Source: Madurella fahalii (Eukaryota > Ascomycota > Sordariomycetes > Sordariales). Taken from it: a stretch of DNA of 64,000 bases. The notes beneath the pieces were generated by a model. That model saw only the letters and a program-made list of their open reading frames with translations, had not been told where the DNA came from and ran no database searches. This document shows positions 53,631 through 63,240 of the stretch, piece after piece. Positions within the stretch are counted from its first letter, which is position 1. Each line of letters begins with the position of its first letter. The translations under genes and the position numbers were made by a program. The stretch spans positions 372,001 through 436,000 of the forward strand of contig CM056875.1 of the NCBI GenBank assembly GCA_029876055.1. Direction: 5' to 3'.

Positions 53631-56600
53631 TTGTTCATCCCGTTACTCTTTTCGCTCAACAGAGTCTATTCGTCTATTCATTGTGTATTCAATTATTTAC
53701 AGGCATTCATTATTTGAAGTGAGAGATGGACAACCTAGTAAAAGAAAACGGCTTTTGGCTCCTGAGGGAGGGTCCCTGATATGGAAATCGCATTTTTCTT
53801 ATTGTTTCCGGAGCCTACCTAAAGGTAGCTAAGGTCAAGCTGGCAGTCCTTGTACGGCTCCATGAAGGGTTTGCATGTGCAGAAATAACCATCACACTCT
53901 GATACGGTTACTAGATATGAGCATACTGAACTCTGCCAGGCTCCTAGTATCTCAAGTAATTGCATTTATCCACCTCTAGCTACTGCGGCGTCGTTATATC
54001 TCAAACTGACAACTAATCCCTCCAACGGGTCCCCCAGGACAACCCCACTCGCTCTTTGAGGACCACAATGCCAACCGACTTTTACGGCTAAGCTTCCTCC
54101 TCAGAAAAGCGTCCACGATGCGTGTACGGATCCGCGAGCTCCAATTTCCGCGCATCTAGCTTCTCTTACGACATAGTTGTTGACGTCCTGTGTGAAAACG
54201 AGCCCGAGACGGCCGCGTTTCCGAAGCTCTTCGGCCGGCGATTTACACACGTGCTCAGATATACTGCTTAGGCAGTTCCGAGTTCTCGTGTTCACTTCGG
54301 CTGTCCAGATTTACACGTGACGAGTCTTACACTGACTGGGAAGGCCTCGTATCCGATCCGAAGGCGCAGATCATAATGACCTTAGATGTACGATTGGCTT
54401 TGACTAGCATGTAAGAAAAGTCCCCCACCATGAGGTTCGTTTCCATAGTTGTTCCTCTCGCATGTAACATTGTGAAGGTGCTCGAGTGCTCCGAGCCATT
54501 TACGGTATCTAAGGACCTATTATTAGTGTCAAAATGTGAAGAGAAAGATGAAGGGAGATAGAACGGGCTATGTCAATTCCATGCAGGCACGGAATAAAGA
54601 TACGGCTTCACTAAGTACAACCTAGGCTGAACTTACTCGAATGTGGAAACGTGTTTGGCTCTAGTTGGGCAATGTGCACCCCTTTGCCGACTCACTGTGG
54701 GGTTCTTAAAGACGTCATTTCGGACGTTAGTAACAGGGTTAGGGTTGTCTGTTGCGGTGGCAAATCCCCCTATGGCACCTCGTGTGCCTCTAACCTGCTT
54801 TCCAACCCCGAAGTGCCGTCGTTGGCCTTGGCCTTGCCTATTTTGGCTTTCCTGATCGGTCGCCGCGGCCACCAATGATTTATTTTGCTCGAAACCGATC
54901 AACCGCGGCCGGTCATGCTGATTTTCACCGAACGGATCTGCTTCTTTTCAACCCGCTGGGGAACTAGCCCCTAGCCCAGACCCTCACCTCTGTAGTCTCC
55001 ACGTGCCATACCCACTTCCCTCGGTTTGATGAGGTCCCGAGGGAGGAATAAGTGAATGGCCTCAGGGGGTCCTGATAAATAGACATGTCCAACCTTGTGT
55101 AAGACACGATAGTCTATGGGGACTGCCAACAAGCGATTTTTGCAATCTCCAGACTCGAACCGACACTCTTGCAGCATTCCCTCCGGCTTTTATATTCACA
55201 CCTGCAGACATATCCATCATGCCGGGCAATGATTCCCTTACACCTCAAGCCAATCGCGGGGAGACCAGTCCGGATATCTTGGCAATGATCGAGCATACAA
55301 GCAATTCATATCCACGAGGGCCTTATACTTCACTCATGCGATGCAATGGTGAGGCACCACGAAATTAAACTCGCCACGAGTTTTTGGGTCTAAATCTGGG
55401 CCTCTATCCAGAATTCGCCTGGCCCGGGATGGTTGAGCCGTCATCTTCGTCGGCAGGGCTAACATTGAGTTTGGAGAGTGTTAGTAACCTCCTCTGTCCA
55501 CTGCGTTGTAATTAATCCTCGGTTAGAACTGACTTCGGATCCTTCCTAGAGCACTATCTCCACCAACATCAATACCCCGAATGGCTTGCGGAAAAGTCTC
55601 ACTGCTAGTAACAGTACCAACACTTCGCCCCCGCCGGGAGTAGGATTATTGCAAATATCGCTCCAGCCGCGACACCGGGGACCCGGTGTATAGATGTACG
55701 ATGTGAGCGAAGAACGGCCTGCGGTGACTCTACTTGTAGCGTTTATAATTTCTCCTCCGTAAATAGGTGATCAACTGAATAGTATACATTGTTATTATAT
55801 TATTGTTCTCCCTACACACCTTTACCCAAAATAGGCTGTGCCGGTCCTTCTACTGCTATATATATAGGAAAACCGTACTGTATAGGCCGGGCGGAAAATC
55901 TATATCCACAAGTAACTAGAAACAACAATAGTAGACGCCAGTTAGCTGTAAAAGAAAGGAAGGCCTTATTTAAGGCCCTGAAGGCCTCTAGTCATCGACT
56001 TCGGATTCGTCCACCACCTCCTCCTTTTCTTTAGCCTCTTCAGTCTCTAGTTCTAGCCATCGGGCTTGATTATCATGTCAACACCCCTTACCAAGAATTA
56101 AGTCTCGCGTTGTGCTCTTGGGTAATTTGACACGAACGCGTTACCCTGCTCCATGACTCGCGCCTGAATACTCCCCCATCCCCCAGTGGATGGTTTCCGG
56201 GCTAACTAAAAACTCGTTTACTACCCCCGAAACCCTCTTGGAGGAAAGGAATAGAGGCACCTGACGTGGGCTTGTCATCAACACAATAAGCTTAGTCGTC
56301 TCTGATGTTGATGTAATTCTTGCCCGTGATTGATTAGCTAAACGATTGGCTGGAAGCTCATTAAGTTACCGCTAACTCATTTCACATTCGTGGCGTCAAC
56401 TGCGGTACGTTGGTGCGATGCGAACGGGGCGTGAGGAGTTCTGTTGAAAATATTCCTGTTCAAATGTCCGGTTTGTCTCCCTATCAAGCAGACTCGATTA
56501 TATCGGCGTCGGTTGAGTTCTCCTGGTTTCTTAGTTTTATTGAACGCATAGAGGTTTAGACTTCCTAATTGGACCGGAGCAGAGAAGCCTGCCAATTAAA

Positions 56601-57078
56601 TCGGGACCTGTGAGTAGCAGGGCTCCCGGATTCGGCATCGCAGCGGACTGGAGCGCGGGCGGTGACCACTGGCGTCAGGCAAACATGCAGCAACTGCACG
56701 CTATAGGCCAAGCGCTTTAGACGATGGATGACTCGCGACGGCTGTCATCTCAAATTCCATGATTTACATCTGATGATGACGACGACAGCAACAGTAAAAA
56801 CACTCTAAACCGGCCTCTTTGAAGCGGTCGAGAGCAACTGCACCTGAAGAGTTATAAGCCGACGCAAAAACAGATCGATTGACCGCACGTACTCTGGGCT
56901 CCTAAACTGGATTTGGTTAGATTGGTTATGCTCCAAAGACTTTGTCGTCGTAGACAGCAAACACAGAATGACGCGACAGCAAAACAACCCCCGAAACTCC
57001 CCAGTGAGAAGGAGGACTTTGCTCTCCCCGATTTCCAGAGATCGTCATTTTCGTATCTCGACCACAAACCTACCAATC

Positions 57079-58239
57079 ATGGAGCAAAATTCCCGACGTG
57101 ATCTCGAGTGGACACAATATGACACGTTGTGCGCCTTGAGCAAGTATATCCATGAACAAAGCCCTTCCATCTTAGACGACACCGAGCTTGAGATGTTTGG
57201 TGTTGTGAGATGGACGAACCTAGACGTTGACAGCCCGTCTCCATACGATTTTGAGCCGCTGTTTTTCTCCCCCTGCTACGATGAGGATAGCGGCCTGGAG
57301 GAAGAGGCCGACCAGGTGCGAGGAATGTGGCGCGAGACTCTCGACGACAAGAAGTATATCGATCCCGAATGGGTGGAAAACGCAGGCTACGTCTACGCAA
57401 CGATGAGGGCGAAATGGTTTGATAATAGATTGTCCCGCTTAGGATACCGCTACGGAAGCGAAATACATCCCCATGTACGTCGTTTCCTCTCTGTTACCTC
57501 CCCAAGGTCACTACTAACGTGGCAGTCAAGCAACAACTATAGGGGGGTAGACGTAGAAGATATGGGCTTTGCTGCCCCAATCGGCGGCAACTTCAGCAAT
57601 ACGATGTACGTGACCAAATACTACCAGGTTCCCACCGCCACCCACAAACCCCACATGGGGATCGTAATGCTCGACCCGAACGTAGCTCCGGAAGGCAAGA
57701 TGATCTGGAGCGAGCTCGACGCTGCCGCTACCTTGCTGTGAGAGCAAATCCGCTCGGGACGATTCACCAAGCACCACACCAAGCCCGTAAGGCCCCTTCC
57801 ACACCTTTCCTTCTCTCCAATCCCCTTCTCTCCAGCCCTCCATCCTCATCTCCCCTTCATCCCCTCCCACCCATCCCCCCTTTACCATCCCCTCCAACCC
57901 AATTCCTCCACTCATACCCTTCCACAGCCGCCATCCTAACTAACCCCCTAGGTCCTCATCTACACCTTCCAATGGGAAACCCACGCTCGCCTAACCCAAG
58001 CCCACCTCGACGCCAAAACGAACAAGATCATCGTCCGGCAATCCAGACAGTTTGACCTACGTGGCAAGGAACCGCCTCCCGACGCCCTCCTCTAGCTACG
58101 CTGGCTTCTCAACTCGCCTGTGGGAGCGACACGGTATGGGGACCTTGTTGAGGGTGAGGACGACAAGCCGGTGGCAAAAGGTGAAGGGAATGAGGTCAGG
58201 GTGGAGCGTTTGAAGTTTGTCAAGGTGGAATCTGTTTAG
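57079..58239 (+). pseudogene. Conserved fungal hypothetical gene broken by two C-to-T-like stops
   Basis: Exons 57079-57474, 57526-57786 and 57952-58239 preserve frame and splice sites (GTACGT...CTAACGTGGCAG; GTAAGG...CCCTAG). Together they read as a 314-codon protein starting MEQNSRRDLEWTQYDTLCAL and ending LKFVKVESV. Two in-frame stops break it: TGA at 57739-57741, where CGA (Arg) would fit, and TAG at 58093-58095, between DALL and LRWLL. The sequence between and after the stops still looks coding (RSGRFTKHHTKP, then VLIYTFQWETHARLTQAHLD and RQSRQFDLRGKEPPPDA). It belongs to a family of small fungal proteins of unknown function; I do not recognise a catalytic motif. Retained splice sites suggest recent loss. 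Alternatively a shorter protein ending at 57741 is made. Confidence 0.8.
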
Positions 58240-58666
58240 GGGGCAAGTTTACCTTCCTTTGAGTGCGGCAAGTGACGAAGAGGAGAGGAAGGGGGTGCGG
58301 TGGAGGCTTTGGGATGTCTGACCAAGCTAGCAGGCGGTGATAGGAATTCGTGTAGGATTTTTTTGTCGGGGGTACTAAACCTGCGGGAAGGGTTTCCTTG
58401 GTTTCCTTTGTTGTTACGTGAATTACGGGACTGATATGCCGGGTTTGCTTTCTGATCAGGGTAGGCGCTGGCCTCAACTGGTTATCCAGCCAGACTGGCG
58501 CCGCTCTGCCGTCTAGCCAGCGACCCTGTTCAGCATACTCCACGAAGTCAGACAGCCGGCAGTCCGGTGACAGACGTAAAGCGGCAAACGTAATAATTTT
58601 ACATGTAATGTGCGACGAATCTGGGCACACAAAATTTCCTTTTTCGTATCTCTCCCACGTGACGTT
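58240..58666. other. Spacer before the transposon island
   Basis: 427 bp without a conserved frame. Confidence 0.45.
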
Positions 58667-58671
58667 GCTCA

Positions 58672-58930
58672 TGTCAAAAGGGTCAGGTGCCAGTCCAAAG
58701 GATCAGGATCACAGGATCTAATGCAGGAGCCAAACTCATGTACTCTATTGAGCTGAGGAAGGCTGGCAGCTAACTACGCCACTGTATAGACGTCATCCTG
58801 TACGTATGTCTCGTCTATAAAAGGAGAGAGCTCTCCAGCAAAGAAGGAGAGAGACAAAGACAATCAAGACAAGACACACAAAATCCTAAACTGTCATTTC
58901 CCAAGATTCAGAGGTGCCGTGTTTCCGACA
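58672..58930 (+). repeat. Solo LTR, family B, copy 2
   Basis: 259 bp, TGTCAAAAGGGTCAGG to GTTTCCGACA, with TATA box TCTATAAAAGGAG. It has a perfect 5-bp target duplication GCTCA (58667-58671 and 58931-58935). Confidence 0.95.
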
Positions 58931-59637
58931 GCTCACCCCGGCTCAGGCTCGGCTCAGTCCCTGATCAGGATTTGCTCAGGCTGGCTCACCTTTGCTCACT
59001 CTAATTGCCATTTTCGGCAGGCTGCGCCAGAAGCATGCGAATTGCTTCAACTCTAGCCGAGTCGGGTCCAGAACTAGTCCAATATGTAAAGATAGCCAAA
59101 ATGTATCCCATTTTTGAAACTAACAGTCTTGTGTATCCATCTTACTTTACCTGATCTAGAGATTTCTGCCCTCCAAGTCTCGCGTTTACATCTCCTACAA
59201 ACCTACAAATACTCCTGTTCAATCCTAGACTCATCAACATATCTCGATAAAACGCTACGATTCAACATGGCACTAGAACCAAAGACGTCAAATTCAGCAA
59301 ACGCCGTTATTGAACAGGCTGAAAGGAGGGACCTTACAGCGGACCGCTCTAAGATCAACCCTCAAACAGTTCGGAGAAATCTAAAGCCCAAGAGTAAAAA
59401 AGATTATTCACGAGTACTTGTAGTATAGCATTCGTAAGTTAAGACCTTTCGAGTTGTCGATACCGAGATTAAACCTTCTTTAGATATATAGACAGATATG
59501 GGCCTTCCGATCCTCGGGATATGCAGGTAATGAAGCATTTCGCTGAAACTCTGGGCGGCGGGATGAAAGGAAAGCTTGACGAAGAGGATGAACTACCAAC
59601 TCCCAACAGCTTACGAGTTGCGATACGCCGATTTTAC

Positions 59638-59886
59638 TGTCGGAAAGCACGGCACCTCTGAATCTTGGGAAATGACAGTTGAGGATTTTGTGTGTGTCTT
59701 CTCTTGATTGTCCCTCTATCTCTGCTGGAGAGCTTGCTCCTTTTATAGACGAGATACACGTACAGGATAACGTCTGTACAGTGGCGCAGTTAGCTACCAG
59801 TCTTCCTTAGCTCAATAGAGTACATGGGTTTGGCTCCTGCACTAGATCCTGTGATCCTGATCCTTTGGCACCTGATCCTTTTGATA
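59638..59886 (-). repeat. Solo LTR, family B, copy 4 (inverted), inside the DUF3435 relic
   Basis: 249 bp, read on the minus strand from 59886 to 59638, ending TTTCCGACA. Perfect 5-bp target duplication TTTAC (59633-59637 and 59887-59891). Its first bases read TATC where TGTC is expected, a terminal G-to-A (C-to-T on plus) change. Opposite orientation to the other copies. Confidence 0.94.
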
Positions 59887-59952
59887 TTTACAACGCATAG
59901 GAACGATATTACGATCTGGAGATACCCTTAGATATTAAACGGTCGATGGCAC

Positions 59953-60230
59953 TGTCAAAAGGATCATGTGCCAAAGGATCAGGATCACAGGATCTAGTGT
60001 GGGAGCCAAGCCCATGTACTCTATTGAGCTAAGGAAGACTGGTAGCTAACTGCGCCACGGTACGAACGCCATCCTGTACGCGTATCTCGTCTATAAAAGG
60101 AGCAAACTCTCCAGCAAAGATAGATGGACAGAAGGCAGAACAACAAGGGACAATCAACACAATCAAGACAAGACACACAAAAATCCTAAACTGTCATTTC
60201 CCAAGATTCAGAGGTGCCGTGTTTCCGACA
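59953..60230 (+). repeat. Solo LTR, family B, copy 3, inside the DUF3435 relic
   Basis: 278 bp, TGTCAAAAGGATCATG to GTTTCCGACA, with TATA box TCTATAAAAGGAG. Perfect 5-bp target duplication GGCAC (59948-59952 and 60231-60235). Removing it restores the recombinase frame. Confidence 0.95.
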
Positions 60231-60840
60231 GGCACCGGTAAGTAGAAGGAGGGCCTGTATTATTAGTATTGGTATAAGCTTATATACTAATTAATACAGT
60301 ATATTTAAGGACCACTGGCTTAAATACTTGGTTTGAAGGATATTCACTAGGATCAGACGTTTCTAACGATTGAGAACTATGCTATATTGCAAGAGCAGTT
60401 GTGGTTTAAGGATTATATCGCGATCTGAAAGGGTTTAGCGCTGCCAAGAGTTAGAGCGCAGTTAGCCACAGGGGATCTCTTTTGTATATATACCGCTCAA
60501 AATCTCCTATATATTGGGATCAGGATAAGGCACACTTTTTCTTTCTTTTGTACTTCTAACACTCGATTCCTAAACGCTCTTTTCGCTCCCTGCAGTATGA
60601 CGGATTACTATAACTATACATATAAAGGATATGGTATAGACAATGCTAATCTACTGGATACACATTGCTTCAGCTCAACCCGTCTCCAAGAGTTATGTTA
60701 GTCAAAATTTAAAGTAAGAAAGATACTAGGGCTGGACTAACTTAAGCTAATTTAGCATAGAATTTTATTCTTCTTATCAGATAGAAGGATAGCAAGCCCG
60801 AGCTCAAACTCAAGGTTAGAAAAAGAATATATAAAGGAAA

Positions 60841-61039
60841 TGTCGCGCTGGAAATCGCATTTATGGAGCTTATCTCCTAATAGCCGAGCTCAGCAGCTCA
60901 TCATATGAGCTCGACTAAACTACTTTTCTTTATATTTAAGCCAGCCTTTCAGTCTCCTACTACAGTAGATAGATCTTCAGAGACTTCAACTTTTCTACAC
61001 ACTTCCTACAATATCTACTAAGCTCCTACGTATGTGACA
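60841..61039 (+). repeat. 5' LTR, family A, of the copia element
   Basis: 199 bp, TGTCGCGCTGG to ATGTGACA, same length as the solo LTR at 6712-6910 but carrying more A/T substitutions. It is immediately followed by the putative primer-binding site and Gag-Pol sequence. Confidence 0.92.
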
Positions 61040-61060
61040 GTTATAAGCCTAGTGCTCTAA
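61040..61060 (+). other. Putative primer-binding site, half-tRNA type
   Basis: Its reverse complement reads as an anticodon arm with the loop bases CTTATAAC. One G-to-A change would turn it into CTCATAAC with a CAU anticodon. Copia of Drosophila primes from the cut 5' half of initiator tRNA-Met in this way; assignment here is inference. Confidence 0.6.
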
Positions 61061-63240
61061 GCCGCTTCGTATACAGCTAGAAATTTTATTGCAAGACGTC
61101 TATGTAAGTCAGAGATTACATTTCTTTTTACCTTAATTTTCCCAATACTAGTACTACCTCTCCCAAATTTCCGAGCCTAAGGAAGCTCACTATAGACTTG
61201 AAGATTAATAGTCAGAGTACCAATATATATTAAATTATGCCTCGGAGATGACTGGCTACTCTAGTATATACTTCTCAAATAGGTTATCTAGCATCTTCAT
61301 ATCTAGGAACTAGTTAACCTAGATTTTACTGACGTCGAAGAGGACCTTAATGAACTTTCTAAGGCTCCTACTTTATTGATATCTAGGAAGCTCTTTCAGC
61401 AAATACAAGCTCAGCGATATATTTCCTAGATAGAGGTATAAAAGGCAACCTCTAAGGAGAATAGAGGTGTGAAATCTAAACCTCTTAAGATGCCTACAAA
61501 CTAAGAGATCAAGAAGTTCTATATATAGGAGTTTGCTAATTATACTCAGAAATTTACGAAGTTTATACAAACTCATTCTATGCTCGAGGATCTCGTCAAC
61601 TAGATTATATAGATAGTAGATCTCCAGCTCTTTAATATAGTAAATCTTATTCTAAATGTAGACGGCAAATCTAGTATTTATGAATTTATTTGTACACTTC
61701 GTAAGATTGCAGTACTAGCTGCTACAAATGTAGAAATAACTCTATGAGTAGAGTATAATACGGTTTTTAAATAAGCTAAGAAGGATAGTATAAAACTAGA
61801 GGAGTAGATTAGTACCTTAATCAATATATACTAGCGTGCCTCAGCCGAGAAGCTTGATATTATTAAAGGTACCTATACAGCTAAGAAGTTCTTGACTACC
61901 ATTTCTTACTACACCATATCTAACTAGGTATGCTGTAAGCTCGAGGAGATTATTGAGAATAATATTCTCGGATATATATTACTTGATTTTAATACTCCCA
62001 GACTCATCCTATAGATCTATGAGAGAGTAAATCAGTACAGAGAAAAGGTATCCAAACTTTATAATAACGTTATCAAGTGATATAGGTAACTCTAAAAGCT
62101 CAAAATAGTCGGGAATATATTAGGAAACAGTTGTAACAAGTTAAGGAGCTACTTATACCCAAAAGAGAAGTACTCTTAGAAAGCTAAAAAAATGTAATCT
62201 TCTATACTTTGCTGTTATAAGCTCTGCTAAGTATATAGAAATAGCTCTTACCGACGAGAAATGCTAGAGAACCTAAAAGAAGCTCACTGATCTGAAGTAG
62301 AAGAGTCTCTATAAGTACTTTGGAAAGGAGGTTAATAATTAAACTGGTAGTAAACAAGTTTCTAAAGGGATATCTCAAGTACTTTATAGTAAGTCTATAC
62401 TTCTAACGTCGATTAACACTACTATTATTAATTCCAAACTCCTGAGGTAACTTGAGAAAGTTTCTAGAGTATTCTCGACTCTATATCTAGGACGTTATCC
62501 CTTTTACAATAGTAATTTGTATCACAACTACAGAGTTTTCTATGTAGTCAACAATGAGAGATATCTTAAGCCAGGCTCCTTTGTCAAAGCTAAGTATAGA
62601 AGCTGTGTGTTTGTAAGCTTGTTACAGTTCCCTATTTCTAGTAAAGAGTATAGGATCTCGTATATAGTACTTAGAGATAAGAGCGGATGTACTATAGATA
62701 TTATCTTAGAGAATATTGCTGTTATCGAAAGTTTCTACACTAATATTATTATGGAAATACCTCTCTAGGAGAACGGAGTTTAGTACTATAGCTAGGACTA
62801 TATACTATAGATAAGAGCACTGAGAAGAGCTTTGTAGTTAAGAAACTAAGATACGAGATAAATCTCGTATTCTTCGAATATAAGCTCCTCAACTACTTTT
62901 CTATCCTCGAGCGTAATCTATTGAGTGCTATAGATATTGTAATATTTACTACGAATATAGAATAAGGTTTAAAACATATATAAAAGAAGTTTCACAATCC
63001 ACTACAACCTCGAGAAGACTCTAAGAAGCTCTAGTATAAGAGAGCTGGTTATCTCAATCTAAAAGTACTTAGGGAGCTCATCCTTTATATTAGGAATATC
63101 AAGATCAAGGACATTGTATAAGTAAAGTGCAAGAGCTATATTTGAATATACGCGAAGACAGACGTATCTAGGAAACTGTTAGAAAAGCGCTCTATAAAAC
63201 TGTTCTAGAGAGTACAGTGAATAGGCAGAAAATTACACCT
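61040..63240 (+). mobile_element. RIP-degraded Ty1/copia retrotransposon internal region, 3' truncated
   Basis: Directly after the 5' LTR is GTTATAAGCCTAGTGCTCTA, complementary to the anticodon arm of a CAU (Met) tRNA. About 61660-62080 reads as Gag (GKSSIYEFICTLRKIAVLAA; AKKFLTTISYYTISN). About 62510-62770 reads as the copia protease region (YHNYRVFYVVNNERYLKPGS; SFYTNII). About 63080-63200 matches the GAG-pre-integrase segment (AKTDVSRKLLEKRSIKLF). TAG and TAA stops are very frequent and the DNA is strongly AT-rich, as RIP produces. Integrase, reverse transcriptase, RNase H and a 3' LTR are absent before the base composition changes near 63240-63300. Confidence 0.87.

Larger units (their letters stand above)
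51194..57078. other. Gene-poor region, 5.9 kb
   Basis: No supported gene. It contains an AG microsatellite (52358-52410), a T20-G11 homopolymer junction (53600-53630) next to a presequence-like short open frame (53529-53588), and AT-rich DNA at 55740-55960. A GACTCGAACC string near 55154 resembles a reversed tRNA B-box but no cloverleaf can be built. Confidence 0.5.
59267..60840 (+). pseudogene. DUF3435 (captain-like tyrosine recombinase) relic, twice interrupted by LTRs
   Basis: Starts at ATG 59267 (MALEPKTSNSANAVIEQ). Exon 1 contains KPKSKKDYSRVLVV then TAG where Trp fits; intron 59434-59483 (GTAAGT...TTTAG) leads to YIDRYGPSDPRDMQVMKHFA and LPTPNSLRVAIRRFY. LTR copy 4 interrupts at 59638-59886; the frame resumes with NA-stop-ERYYDLEIPLDIKRSMA. 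LTR copy 3 interrupts at 59953-60230. A further intron (60238-60299) precedes GPLA, QTFLTIENYAILQEQLWFKD and a YTAQNLLYI segment that corresponds to the DUF3435 TSAR-G-Y motif, and then KPELKLKVRKRIYKG. At 60841 a copia LTR cuts it off. Stops are TAG/TAA/TGA, consistent with C-to-T decay. DUF3435 proteins include the captains of Starship elements; whether this one ever mobilised cargo is unknown. Confidence 0.82.

Noticed and set aside
53270..53722. 150-aa frame spanning the T20-G11 run
   Set aside because: It is open only because homopolymers encode Phe and Gly; the rest has no family character.
55140..55190. tRNA gene on the minus strand suggested by GGTTCGAGTC
   Set aside because: No matching acceptor, D or anticodon stems can be folded around it.
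55789..56034. 81-aa frame ending in PPPPPFL
   Set aside because: AT-rich surroundings, no recognisable family, no splice-supported continuation.
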